DNA of 64,000 bases from Talpa occidentalis. Its lineage: Eukaryota; Chordata; Mammalia; Eulipotyphla; Talpidae. Below, in pieces: positions 48,331-59,340 of this stretch. The notes under the pieces are model-generated. The model worked only from the letters and a program-made list of their open reading frames with translations. It was not told the origin of the DNA and searched no databases. The stretch spans positions 95,753,483 through 95,817,482 of the forward strand of contig NW_023605083.1 in the NCBI RefSeq assembly GCF_014898055.3, read 5' to 3'. The position numbers and the translations under genes are program-made. The first letter of the stretch is position 1. Each line of letters starts with the position of its first letter.

Positions 48331-48844
48331 CTCACTCAGCACCCTTAGTGCTGGCTGTCCCTGACTGGCCAGTGTGTACCATGTCCAAAGAACAACTCCC
48401 TTCCTGCAAATCAGACACCCCTTGCCCCACAGAACACAGCTCCACACAGACTTCTGCACTCAAGGGCAGAGCAAAGTCACAGGAGGTGACTTTGTTACCC
48501 CAATCTACCCTCTCCTTCAAAGTAGAGCCTTATCTGTGTCCCCACTTTCCATGGGCCCCTGCGTTTCCTCCGAAATTGGAATGCCCTATCTCTGCTACTT
48601 CTCTTCTTGCCACATATTCTGCCTCTACTGCTCCTGTTTTAGTCCTCAATTCCACCTCCCTCTGTATCCTATGGCTTCAGGGAAGCTGGTGTCGTCCAGG
48701 CCTCTCCTCTTCAGTTGCTTGTGGCCTAATTAAGGTGATCACGTCCGTACTGTGCACAGCTCAGCAAGCGCACCCGCAAATGCTGCGATGCTGGCCAGGG
48801 CTCCAAAGCCCACCTCTGCTCATGTATACATCTTTCTGTTTCAG

Positions 48845-48900
48845 CACTGAAAAGTTCAACTGAATTCCATGAACAAAGAAAACATTTGGAGAGTGACAAG
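48845..48900 (+). CDS. MYOCD: Myocardin, coding exon 3 (residues 41-59)
   Basis: After acceptor TTTCAG, 56 bases complete P41 and read L-K-S-S-T-E-F-H-E-Q-R-K-H-L-E-S-D-K59, ending exactly on a codon boundary (phase 0). The donor is GTAATT at 48901. FHEQRKHL is typical of the linker between RPEL repeats 1 and 2 in myocardin. An out-of-frame ATG at 48869 inside this exon opens a 15-codon frame that ends in exon 4 (TGA, 50474-50476), 44 bases before the ATG for Met80. The upstream ORF 48348-48863 that overlaps this exon is in another frame and is not part of the gene. Confidence 0.95.
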
Positions 48901-50460
48901 GTAATTTTTGCAAACTGCCTTCCTGAACTTCCTCTCAGTGCTTAGTTTTGGTTAAAGTAGCAAAATATTTTTTTTTAAATCGTAATACTATCTTCATTGT
49001 TTAAAGTTGTCAAGGAAGTGAAAAAAGAATTTTTATTTTATTTTTTATTTTTTAATTTTTTTATTATTGAGGTAACATCGGTTACTGTCATTTTTAAAAC
49101 AAACTCAACCGATATGCTTATATTCTACCTCCATACTACATAAAATCTTACTGGTATGAACTGAAAACCATGGAGAAAAGATCAAATATCTTAACCTCAA
49201 AACTGCTAATTTTTTGTTTTTAAAAAATTGTCCCCACTCTTTTTAATGTCAGGGGTGGGTTTTCAAATCAACTCACGGATACAATAGAGATCAAAGAGAC
49301 ATACAATGGGAGTAAGGCTGGTTTGCAAGCTGCCTCGCTTTTCATTATAGCCTTTTCTTAGGAAAAAATAGTCTTTTAAAAAACTCAATTCAATGGTCAG
49401 GCAGGGTCTGTGGATTTAGAATTTATTTGTTTTACTTGCAGTTATTTGACGGCAAACAGAATTTACTTTATTTCAGTTCCTGGCTTATGTAGCATTGCAG
49501 AGGAGGGGACATTAGTTCATGTCCTACACCATCTGGCAAATCTCTGTAACCAGCATTCATCAATAATATAAATGCTAGTTAGCAAGCACTGGAACTGTAA
49601 GTCTGCAGAGGATGCCTTTCTCTTGGGATTTCTTTGTCTGAAGGTGCTAGCCCTGCAGCTAGTTTGTGGGTGGAGAAAGGAGCTCCTCACTATAATTCTT
49701 CAGAGTTGCTCTTGAGAGGCTATGGTTCATATCACCTGGAGAATAACTGTCCTTTAGCAGAACTGAAGTGATATGCAGAACCCTCTCGAGCCCCAAATAG
49801 TAGATCCAATGTAGTGAGATCAAAGCCCAGAACTAGAATTAGGACCTGACATTTGGTTGTGGCCCTGCCACAGCCCACATCATCCCTACAGATAGCAAAG
49901 GCATCAGCAAGATGGTAAGAATCAGTAAAAAAATCTCTCTTCCAAGCTTGTGGTAGATCTGATCAGCAGGCTTTTCATTTCACATATCCTAAGAAAAAAG
50001 TCAAATGAAAAAACACAAGATGGACATGTTATCATGTCATACTAAGCAGACTTAGGTTACATTTCATTTCTGATCCTAGTTACTTTTGTGACTGTTCTAA
50101 TATCCAATGGAATGGGACTGACTATAGTATAAACGGCTTATAGTGTCATCAGTTTTATTTATATTTGACTAAATATACCATATATTTAATGTACCTGCCT
50201 GACCCTTGAAGGAATTTAAGCCTGTAGTCCTGATGTGGACTGTGTTTACATCTTTATCTTATTTTTCTATCCTAAGTTACCAGATTTTTGGAAGTGCATC
50301 TTCTTCATAAAGAAGATGATGAGGGATATTTGCATGTTCAATTTGTTGAAAAAAGAATACTTTTCCCCTTTGAGAAAAACTGGGGTTTCTTTAAAGTTAA
50401 AACTAGGTGATGCACTGTGTGACACTGATAGTAGGATTTTTCCTGTGTTTGTGTCTACAG
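48901..50460 (+). other. MYOCD: MYOCD intron 3 (1.56 kb)
   Basis: Donor GTAATT; acceptor ...GTTTGTGTCTACAG ending at 50460. From about 49010 to 49240 there is AT-rich sequence resembling an old L1 3' end (low certainty). I recognise nothing in 49240-50460. Confidence 0.9.
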
Positions 50461-50536
50461 ACTGAAGACAACCTGAAGCGCAAGGTCAGAAACAGGTCCG
50501 ACCGAGCTGACTCGGTTAATATGCACATACTTCAAG
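50461..50536 (+). CDS. MYOCD: Myocardin, coding exon 4 (residues 60-84, RPEL repeat 2, internal start Met80)
   Basis: 76 bases read T60-E-D-N-L-K-R-K-V-R-N-R-S-D-R-A-D-S-V-N-M80-H-I-L-Q84 plus one G of codon 85; the donor is GTAAGT at 50537. The second RPEL-like repeat spans about R69-Q84. Its core R71-S-D-R-A-D-S77 has lost Pro, Glu and Leu of R-P-x3-E-L. I recall human myocardin having Leu where this has Ser77. Codon 80 (ATG at 50521, A at -3) is the in-frame internal methionine used as the start of smooth-muscle myocardin isoforms, which lack repeats 1 and 2. The KRK at 65-67 belongs to the basic character of this region. Confidence 0.96.
50521..50523 (+). promoter_or_regulatory. MYOCD: Alternative translation start, Met80 of myocardin
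   Basis: ATG in the sequence GTTAATATGCAC, with A at -3, is in frame with the myocardin reading frame. It is codon 80 by counting through exons 1-4. This matches the internal start described for smooth-muscle myocardin isoforms. A protein starting here would keep only RPEL repeat 3. Confidence 0.7.
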
Positions 50537-50867
50537 GTAAGTCTGCATGAAGTCGCAAACCAGGGGATGCCTGTGTGGGTGGGCCATCTCTCTAGGGCTC
50601 TTTGTCTCTGTACAGTTTACAAGTTCTCTTAAAAAGTCTTCCCTGCCTTTACAAAAATGGTAATCTCAAGCCACCCTTCAGTCCTTCTGGGCCGTGTAGA
50701 CAAAATTAGGAAGCTGTGTAATGGGGTTAAGAAGGTATCAGACTTGGTTTCCAATCTCAGCTGCACCACTTACTATCTCTCTATGATCATGTAGGGAATG
50801 TCCAACATATATCAGATCCCTTAAAATTATGTCCATGTTTTAATCCACAGTAAATTTCTAGTATTTA

Positions 50868-51180
50868 GGGCCTCCCCGGTGGCACAGCGGTTGAGCGCTG
50901 GGTTGCGAAGCTGCCTGTGGCCTCTTCGGTGCCGGTTCGATCCCCGGCTGCTCCCTGGCCACCGGAGGAGGGTCCCGCATGGCATGCAGACCTCTCCTGC
51001 CGCCCACTGCTCCCCTCAGCAGTGTTCTTCCGTCCTTCTGCCTGCTCTGCTCCCCGCTCTGGCTCTGGTGAATTCTCTCACCCTCCTGCACTTCTGACTG
51101 TACCCAGTGCATGTATAAACAAAAAACAAACAAACAAATAACATAAATAAATAAATAAAAACATTCCTCTCTAAAAAAAA
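50868..51180 (+). mobile_element. tRNA-derived SINE (Rhin-like), young type
   Basis: Flanked by AAATTTCTAGTATTT (50853-50867) and AAATTTCCAGTATTTT (about 51180-51195). A and B boxes intact (GGTTCGATCCC near 50934). Tail contains (AAAC)n then (AAAT)n. Confidence 0.94.
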
Positions 51181-51384
51181 AATTTCCAGTATTTTAGCCA
51201 AAGAAATTGATATGCAAGAATTTATGTACAATGATCTTGTGAAATTAATTTGAGTAGTGGAACATTGAAAACAGTGAAATGTCCAGTTATAAAGGGCTGG
51301 TTGAATAAATTATGAACCATCCAGGTGACTGAACACCTCACAGCAACTACAAATAAGGCTTTAAAAGAAAACTGACAGATGAGT

Positions 51385-51720
51385 AGAGTAAGAAGATAGT
51401 GTGGTATGCATACACAATAAAATACAACTCAGCTCTATTTTAAAAAAGAAGATGGAATCTTGCTATTTGCAACAACATAGATGAAACTAGAATGGATTAT
51501 GCTATGCTAAGTGAGATAAATCAGAAGGAAAAAGACAAATACAAGATGATTTCACTCATGTGGAATATAGAGAAACAAAACAAAGGAATAGATTAAACCG
51601 AAACAAACCCCCAGAAATCTGACTATGGTATTGAGGCTACCAGAGGGCCAAGGAGAGGAGTAGGGAGCAAAGGGGGAGGGGCCCAGTGGACTATGGTGCA
51701 GAATTATGGCTGCTTTGGTG
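51385..51720 (+). mobile_element. L1 ORF2 3' fragment
   Basis: AACTCAGCTCTATTTT, GCAACAACATAGATGAAACTAG, AAGTGAGATAAATCAGAAGG and GATGATTTCACTCATGTGG are the diagnostic C-terminal ORF2/3' region. Sequence to 51960 may belong to its 3'UTR. Confidence 0.85.
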
Positions 51721-52357
51721 GCGAGTGTGGTGTGGTGGACTTGGATAGAGAGGAGCATCCTGCTGGGGGATACAGAGAGTGTTTTCTGAAGATGAACCCT
51801 GTGTTGGTGTGCAGGAGCGATCAGAAGGACCCCTGAGGCAGAGAGTCCCACAAAAAGCCCTTCTATAACCTGTGGGGTGGAGTGGAGAGAATTTAGTCTT
51901 AGGCCTGTCCATGCTTTGGTTTGCAATAGTGATATTTTCTCCATCTCTCATGAAATGCTTCTCAGATTCAGCTTCTAGACAAGTCTTACCTATTGTAATA
52001 ATTAGATATCCCTAGATCTGTCCTGTGTGGAGATTTCTAGATCAGACACAAGATCTGGGTCAGTAGGTTGATAATAATAGAACAGTGGGGCTAGGAGGCT
52101 TGTTGTAAATACCTCTAAATTTGCAAAGTTAAGAGTGAAGCTGTAAGCTCATATAGAATCTAAAGGTATGGTTCTGCATTTTTAGCAATAACTAGTTGAC
52201 TAGATTCTCCTCGAATTTCTTTCATGGAAATAAGTCAAGGTCTAAGGGAAAGAGGAAGATTAGAGATGATTTAGGGCTCTGTGAGGGACATTTCTCACCC
52301 CCCAGATGATAAGAAGCTGCCTGCTTGATAAAATCAATTTTTAAAATCCCTCCGATT

Positions 52358-52616
52358 GGGCTTCCCTGGTGGCACAGGCGGTTGAGCGCAGCGCTGTGAA
52401 TCTGTCCACAGCCTCCGCAGCATGGGTTCGATCCCAGCCGGCCGGCAAGATACCCACATGGTGCAGCAGACCTCTACTGTCTTGCCCGCTGCTCCCCTCA
52501 ACAGTGTATTTCAGTAGTTCTGCCTGTTCTGCTCCCTACTCTGTCTCTGGTGAATCCTCTCACCCTCCCACACATCTGGCCTCTACCCCAGTTCTTGTAT
52601 AAATAAATAAATTTTA
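52358..52616 (+). mobile_element. tRNA-derived SINE (Rhin-like), older type
   Basis: Head GGGCTTCCCTGGTGGCACAGG, B box GGTTCGATCCC near 52425, tail (AAAT)n. The flanking duplication is weak (AAAATCCCTCC / AAAATCCTTCT). Confidence 0.93.
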
Positions 52617-53133
52617 AAAAATCCTTCTAAGTAACTCTTTGATTGATTTTATTCTTTTACACCTGACCTGGACTTTTGAATCGGTATCACAACCTCAGCA
52701 AGTCTTAACCCCTTATGAAGTCATACTACTATAATTACAGTTCTATCTACTGTATATACTATCTACTGTAAGCTTAGCCTGCACTGGGCAATATACAGGC
52801 AGAATACACATCTCAACGCTGTAGCTTAGAGTCAGCAGGCCACGTAGCCTCATAGACAGCTTGCTTACAGGATCACCAAATTGCACATTTTTTCAAAAAC
52901 CCTCGCCAGGCAAGTTTCTTTAACTTTTTTGTGCACACGACTTTCTGTTTGCCTTTATTTGGAAGTGCCTAGTCTTTGTTGCTAATCCACGTGAAATGAT
53001 GATGATTGCCCAGAAAAATTATTAGGATGGTAGAGCACAATGTGACACAATGTTTTGGTTACAAAAGGAGAAAAAAAAATAACAAAAAAAATATCGAATT
53101 CTAGAACTGGTCCTTTTCATTTCAACCTCTTAG

Positions 53134-53295
53134 CCTCCACAGCAGAGAGGTCCATTCCAACTGCTCAGATGAAGCTGAAAAGAGCCCGACTCGCAGATGA
53201 CCTCAATGAAAAAATTGCTCTTCGGCCAGGACCACTGGAGCTGGTGGAGAAGAATATACTCCCTGTCGATTCTGCTGTAAAAGAAGCCATAAAAG
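53134..53295 (+). CDS. MYOCD: Myocardin, coding exon 5 (residues 85-138, RPEL repeat 3)
   Basis: 162 bases complete A85 and read STAERSIPTAQ, then M97-KLKRARLADDLNEKIA, then L114-RPGPLEL-VEKNILPVD, ending K138 plus one G. The donor is G|GTAGAA (53295/53296). The third RPEL repeat is intact: R115-P-G-P-L-E-L121 followed by VEKNILP matches the family consensus. RPEL motifs bind G-actin in MRTFs. In myocardin the set is too degenerate for tight binding, so this single good repeat cannot confer full actin control. The basic stretch KLKRAR (98-103) is a likely nuclear-import element. The next exon is not in this window, so the gene model is partial. Confidence 0.98.
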
Positions 53296-54499
53296 GTAGA
53301 ACAAATGGATGTTTCTCTGTGTGCTTTTTGATCTGAGGTGAGCTGGGGTACCTTGGAGAAATGTGGACCTTCACTAGACTAGGCTGGTGTATGGATTGAT
53401 GTCCCAGGAAGGTCCCTATTACCAAGGGTCCTGGAAGTAAGGAAGGAACTCCCACCCACCCACCCTCCAAGGTCAGCTTAACATAGACCAATTTTGCTTT
53501 AGTAAAACATGTTAAGACCCTGACTTGATGTAATCCTTCAAATATCTCCCTTACAAGGTCCCATCATGTAGGATTCATGGTCCTTTCTAGCCCTTCTCTT
53601 TTAGAGAATGGACTAGAAGCATGGAAATAGCACTGGCCTAAGTAAAAAGTGAAAAGACCTGAATTCTCAGCCCTATTTGGCCCCTCTGTGCTAGGGCTTC
53701 CCCCTGTCACTACCCTCTCCAAAATGGAGATACCAAAAGCCACCCCAATTCACAAACCCTTGGGAATAAAGTTCAGGTTGTATAACTGTGTGAAAACTTT
53801 TTGACAACACTTGTGTGTGCTACATGTTTGAAGTACAAATACTCAAGGAAGAGACATAAGGATCAATTCTAACATAAACTTGACGAGATCATTTTGTATA
53901 CTTTTTGAACAATTGACATCACATGGATCCAAACAGCTGAGTTTACTGGGAAAACTGTGGCAGAAGGAAGAAAGGAAAAGGTAACATGCCCAAGGCTCAC
54001 TTGCTTTCTGCAATTCTGCCCTCAAGCATAATTATAGATCATTAATAAGTAATATATATATTTAAAGTGTGGACACATTGTCAAAAAGTATATATAGAGA
54101 CATTTTATCAAACACTAAGTTCATTATTAAACTAATCAAGTTTATTATCCACATTCTGAAATCTTGCTCTCACCCACCCTTTGAGAGGCCACAAGAATTT
54201 TGTGTTTGGAACCTACAAATATGAAAATATCAACTCAAATAGAGTCAATATGCTCCTAATCATCACCTCCTGAATATCCCGTATGACTGTTGCTCTTTTT
54301 TGCTCTCTCCCTCCACATTCAGTGTCATGCCCTTGAACTTAGACTAGCCTTCCCAGCAGTGCACTGTCTCCACCTTTATTCTGATACAATCTAGGACAGG
54401 AACACATCTCCAATGGGCATCACTTTCATTTCTTAAACATCTGTTCCGTGCATGTAAATTCATTATTGATTCTCATATACTAGGCAAAAGATCTCAAAT

Positions 54500-55100
54500 T
54501 TGCCTTCTTTAACTTGTAGTGAGATTATTTTCTTTCATGTGGTTATGTGTCCTTTAAAATTCATGACTGTTTCTCTTTTTCCCACTGGGCATTTTCTCCC
54601 CTACATCATTGTAAAAACTATTTATTTGAGGGATAAAAAACCCTGGGTCTATCATAGGGATTGCACATCCTTTTACCAGTTTGCCGTTTGCCTTTTGATT
54701 TTTGTGTATAGTGTTTTAACCTATTGCAGTTTTAAATTTCTATGTGGTTAAATCTATTAATCTTTTACTTTGTGGTTTCTGAATTTGTAATTTATCGAGA
54801 ACACTTCCTAGCTCAAGAATACAGTTACTCACCTAAACTGTTTTCCAACATTTACATTATGTTAATGTTAATTTAACAAAAATACTTTATTTTCATATTT
54901 CAATACATAGTACATTCAAAATTGTTTAAGTCCATGGTTTAAGGACAGCCTTATTTTATTTTTCTCCAATTTTAGTGATGTATGTTACAATTGTCTTAGT
55001 ATCGATCTTGACAGTTCTTTACAATGGTCTGATTTTTCTAATGTTTCTTGCCTATTTTCACAAGTATATGGTGGGTAAAATTTAGAATCATTTTATTATA
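54500..55100 (-). mobile_element. Old L1M-like fragment
   Basis: In plus orientation, GGTTAAATCTATTAATCTTTTAC with a following TTGTGGTTTCTGAATTTG and CACTTCCTAGCTCAAGAATAC resemble antisense old L1. Boundaries uncertain. Confidence 0.45.
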
Positions 55101-55628
55101 TGTCATTGTCAATACTGTTAGACTTTTGTTTGTGGTGGCAGTGAATTCATAGTTTATGATGAATTCACACATTTATAACATTAATTCTTCTGGGACAGAA
55201 GTATAGTATCTCTACCTATTGAAGTCTTCTTTTTTTTCCCTTTACAAGCTTTTTTTTTTTTTTTAAGCCAGGTCACATCAATTGGTGCTAACTGTGGCTC
55301 TCTCATAGGCCTTTTTTTTAAGGCGAATTTGATTTAAAAATTTATGTAAATAATTTAGGCACTGACAACATGTAAATTAGTCCCATTTCTGACCTCCCAA
55401 ATTTCACACTTTCACCAGAAAAGAAACACGGAAGACATATTTATCTTTCTTGTGCAATAATGCCTTTGAGGGGAGTAGATAAAAGGCACAATGAGAAGGT
55501 ACACATACCTGTACTGAACCAGGACATCCTGGAAGATGTGAGTCCTAAAAGGAAAGGGTGGAGGTGAAGACCTCAGCAAGGTCAGGTTAATAAAGGCATG
55601 TTCAATTGTGTCTTAAAAGGAGTAGAGA

Positions 55629-55880
55629 GGGGCCTCCCTGGTGGCGCAGGTGGTTGAGCGCAGCGCTGTGAGGCTGTCTGTGACCTTAGTGGCGCAAGTT
55701 CGATCCCTGGCTGGCTGGAGAACAACCTACATGGCGCAGCAGACCTCTCCTCTCTCACCTGCTGCTCCCCTCAGCAGTGTGTTTCGGTACATCTACCTGT
55801 TCTGCTCTCCCCTCTCTCTGGTGAATTGTCTCACCACCACCCCCCATGACTCTGGCCTGTACCCCACTTCTTAAAAAAAA
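55629..55880 (+). mobile_element. tRNA-derived SINE (Rhin-like), older type
   Basis: Head GGGCCTCCCTGGTGGCGCAGG, B box AGTTCGATCCC near 55697. The tail is a short A-run only, with no (AAAT)n. Imperfect target duplication AGTAGAGAG / AGTAGAGAA. Confidence 0.93.
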
Positions 55881-56112
55881 AGCAGTAGAGAAATTCAAAC
55901 TTCTCTCATTGCTTAAGGGAACTTAAGCACTTTTCTAATTCCCCAACAAGGAATAATATCCTTAATAACAATAATATAATAATAGTAATAGTAATAGCAG
56001 TGAAGAGCCTTTGGGAGCCAGAGCTATGTTTGTGTAGGAACATAGTGGGGATTTTACTGGTAGAAAAATCACTCTTGCTGTTTTGCAAAGTGGACTCAAG
56101 AGAAGCTGAATA

Positions 56113-56384
56113 GGGCCTCCCTGGTGGCACAAGGGGTTAAGTCTCAGCACTATGAAGATATCAGCAGCCACTGCAGCATGAATTCGATCCCCGGCCAGGG
56201 AGCTAAACCACATGGTGCAGCAGACCTCTCCTGTCTCGCCCGCTGCTCCCCTCAGCAGTGTATTTCAGTCAATCCACTTGTTCTGCTTCCCACTCTTTCT
56301 GGTGAATCCTCTAACCACACCCCCCCACACACAACTCTGGCCTACACCCCAGCTCTTATATGCATAAATAAATAAATCTTTGGG
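56113..56384 (+). mobile_element. tRNA-derived SINE (Rhin-like), older type
   Basis: Head GGGCCTCCCTGGTGGCACAAGG, B box ATTCGATCCCC near 56182, tail (AAAT)n then G-run and A-run. No clear target duplication. Confidence 0.92.
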
Positions 56385-56879
56385 GGGAAAAAAGCAAATG
56401 CAGAGTCTCCTCAAAAAAAGGGGGAGGGGGAAGCGGAATAGAATCAGAGGACTCTATTAGGAGGCTGTTAGACGTTGGATGAGAGTTTGACAAAGTGTCA
56501 TGGCTGTGCATATGAAAAAAAGAGGATCTTAGAGGTAACTGACTTGGTATGATTAGCTGATTAGCAAAATATGCATCAATTTGTACCAAGGGATGTGTCA
56601 AAGATGATAGCTAGGTGTTTCTCGAGTAACTGGATAGCAGGCAGCTATTCATTAAGACAGGGACCATGAGTGAAGAGCAGAATTGGGTAGAGATGATAAT
56701 TTTTTGTTTGCAACTATTGCATTTAAGAGACCCACAGGAAATCCAAGGGCAGGGATTAAGTAAGCCATGAGTTCTATTGAACTAGAATTCAGAAAAGTAT
56801 GTTGCTCTAAAGCAACAGATTGAAACTTTAGTGTAGCTGTATTTAAACTAATGAAATAGATAAGATTGCCATTTCATTC

Positions 56880-57060
56880 CTTATTCAATTCTGGAGTATC
56901 TTCTATGTATCAGATACTATTCTAAGTGCTTGTGATCTCTTGGTGAACAAAAAAAAAAAAAGATTTTTGCTTTAATAGAGCTTATATTCTAGTTGGGAGA
57001 CAGACAGCAAACAAAAATACAATAAATAATTATATATCATAATGAAAGGTTATAAGTTCA
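56880..57060 (+). mobile_element. L2/MIR-class ancient fragment
   Basis: TCTTCTATGTATCAGATACTATTC, GCTTATATTCTAGTTGGGAG and AGACAGCAAACAAAAATAC are in the order of a very common old mammalian repeat. Confidence 0.6.
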
Positions 57061-58229
57061 TAAAAATGTAAAAATAGAAGTAGTACCACATACAAAGAAT
57101 CAGAAATGTCCAGTAAAGAGTAACTGGGGTAAGCAGAGGATATTAAAAAAAAGGAAGAAGACTATCATAAGGCTGTTAAGCTGTAATATTTAAGGTAGAG
57201 GCAGGTAATCTTTGAAAAATAAAGAGATGTAGCTAGAGAAAGAGGTAGAGGGTATAAGATGACCTAATCTAAGAAAGTTCAGCAGCAGACACCAGTCGTG
57301 GGGCATTGAGGCCCTGTTATCAACCGTGCATCCGACTCTAGCAGTAATCTGTGAATGGGCTTAAGAGTGTCTATGGACAAGGCAAAGCCCTCACATGAAA
57401 TGTCACAGATAGATACACAGGGGGTTGCTCAGAGACCACATGCAGAGAGTGTTTTAAGCCCTCCCAGTGGTGATGTGGATCTAGCCCGCCCTTCTGTCAC
57501 TTGCTGAGATCTTCCCTTGGGGAAATGGTTGTGGTTTATTCAGGGTTGTGGTTTACTGTGGCTCCTTCTCCTCGTGTCTGTGCTTTCCTCTCCTCTCCCC
57601 ACGTGCCTTTCCAGATGTGTTTATACTTTCCAGTTCTCTCTGCAGCTGTGTTTCTGTTTCTGACAAGCTCTGAGCCAGAATACTCGATCATAGTATTCCC
57701 CCCTCCAGTTTTTATTAAAGACCAACTCTTCTCCAACTCTGACAGAATAATCTAGAACCTCTCTCCCCACACAGGGTATTTTTGACAGAGAACTACCCCC
57801 ACCCTGGGATTTTTCTTCATTCCCAGATGTCATTCTTCTTGCAGTCAGCAGAATGTCCCCAGCAAGTCTTCCCCACCCCACATACTTTCATTTCCTTGGG
57901 GCACAAATTGTCAATCCACTTCCAGCCTGAAAATTTATTTTCTGGGTCAGGTGGGATTTTAGACTCCAGCTGTATAAAACAGAAGTTCATCAGATGACAG
58001 TGACATCATGTGAAGGAAGAGTGTGCTTCCTGACTTGGCTAGCACAGGAAAGCCTTTGGCCTCCTCATGGTCACATCCCACAGGAGTGTGCATCTCAATC
58101 CCTGCTTTTCCATAGAAAGCCACTAAAGGGGTCTGAGCATCCAGTTCTAATATGTGGGGTGGTGGGGGTGTTCCTATGTCACCAGGCAATTATCAGACAC
58201 CAGCTATATTGAATTCTGATACTATCTAC

Positions 58230-58690
58230 TTGAAGATAGAATCTGACCTTACAGGTTAAGGGCTCAGCCCCGCAAGACTGCCCTCTGCTTTGGATGCCAG
58301 TGACAAGCCCATGTTGTTACCTCTGCTCTGACAACTGGCTACAGACTGGAAGTTCCCGTGACCTCCTCTTGGCCTTCAAATGCCAGTTACAAGTCCAGGT
58401 TGTTACTCGGCACTTCTGAACAATTGGCTAGAAATCAGTCCCAGCACAACCTCTACAGATTCGATTAATTTGCTAGAACAGCTCACAAAACTCAAGAAAT
58501 CATTTAGTTAGTAAATTATTGATTTATTATAAAAGGGGAAGACTTTGCCCCTTCTGAAGTGATTGCAGGCATAATCGAGAGGTGTGTGGGGTTTGCCCTA
58601 GGGAGGCTGCAGCTGGGGACTGGTCCCCACCATCCTGAGAGGGCTTGTGAAAAGGTGAGGTCCTATGCAGGAGAAGTGAGAGGGTCCTTA
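58230..58690. mobile_element. LTR-like repeat with an internal 80-base duplication
   Basis: AATTTGCTAGAACAGCTCACA, CAAGAAATCATTTAGTTAGT and GATTTATTATAAAAGG resemble a mammalian endogenous-retrovirus LTR. Two diverged copies of a unit (TGCCAGTGACAAGCCC... at about 58297 and TGCCAGTTACAAGTCC... at about 58381) lie in its first part. No viral genes seen. Confidence 0.45.
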
Positions 58691-58744
58691 CAATCAGATG
58701 TTCTTGTCCATCCTTAGAAAATGAGCCTCAAGAGCTGACTACAC

Positions 58745-59340
58745 TTTAACTGTTGTAAAGACCAAGAGATAATTCCCACCAACCCCTTGAGCTGATCAAA
58801 CAATCAAATTAACATCACACAGATTAAGGAGAAAAGAACAAATTTAGTCACATATATATGGAAATTTTCTGTGGATGTAGATTTGAAGGCCTTTGGGGCA
58901 AAAGGAGGTGATATGTATCTATAGATTATAGACAAATAGATACATATCTCCTAACTTAGGCAATAGAATAGGGGCCTGAGGATTCAAGGAGAGAGCAGGG
59001 GGCTCCCATAATGAGGAGAAAGCAACTCACATGGTAAAAATCAGATGCTCTGTAATTAGATGTCTGCCCTGCCATATAAATAGGTTTCTCTGACAGAACG
59101 GTTTTTTGTGTAAAAAACCTAATTCTGCATAGTACTTTAATTTTCATTATTCTGGGTAAAGGAGTGATAAAATTGTCCTGTGAGTCTGCGGAGCCCTTAG
59201 CTTGAAACAATCCACCTGCCAAAGCGAGCATCCTGGGGAGGCTTATACTTCAGTTTTTCTTTACTTGTGGTCCAGGATCAGGATGTATCAAAAGACTTGA
59301 GGCAAAATTCTAAAGTGCCAGGAATCTGAGAAAGAGAAAT
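58745..59340. mobile_element. LTR-like or internal ERV-derived sequence, uncertain
   Basis: Segments such as CAATCAAATTAACATCACACAG and GATACATATCTCCTAACTTAGG look like an old dispersed repeat. I cannot name it, and there is no open coding region of note. Confidence 0.3.

Larger units (their letters stand above)
40440..48844 (+). other. MYOCD: MYOCD intron 2 (about 8.4 kb)
   Basis: Donor GTGAGT at 40440; acceptor ...CTTTCTGTTTCAG ending at 48844. Contents are an A-run (41586-41603), a (GAAA)n tract (42272-42299), an L1 3' end (43140-43240), a SINE (43708-43972), a candidate alternative exon (44347-44390), a MEF2-like site (44898-44907), a MIR (45030-45215), a MER5-like element (45568-45763), a CA/TA-rich tract (47533-47597) and a MIR (48200-48330). 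In 40440-41580, 41610-42250, 42300-43130, 45770-47530 and 47600-48190 I see nothing identifiable. Confidence 0.9.
50537..53133 (+). other. MYOCD: MYOCD intron 4 (2.6 kb)
   Basis: Donor GTAAGT; acceptor TTTCATTTCAACCTCTTAG ending at 53133. It contains two SINEs (50868-51180 and 52358-52616) and an L1 3' fragment (about 51385-51720). The rest (50537-50867, 51960-52350, 52620-53133) shows nothing identifiable. Confidence 0.9.

Noticed and set aside
48348..48863. 171-codon open frame running into MYOCD exon 3
   Set aside because: It overlaps the exon in a different frame and ends inside it. The acceptor at 48844 and the exact phase match to exons 2 and 4 show the true frame.
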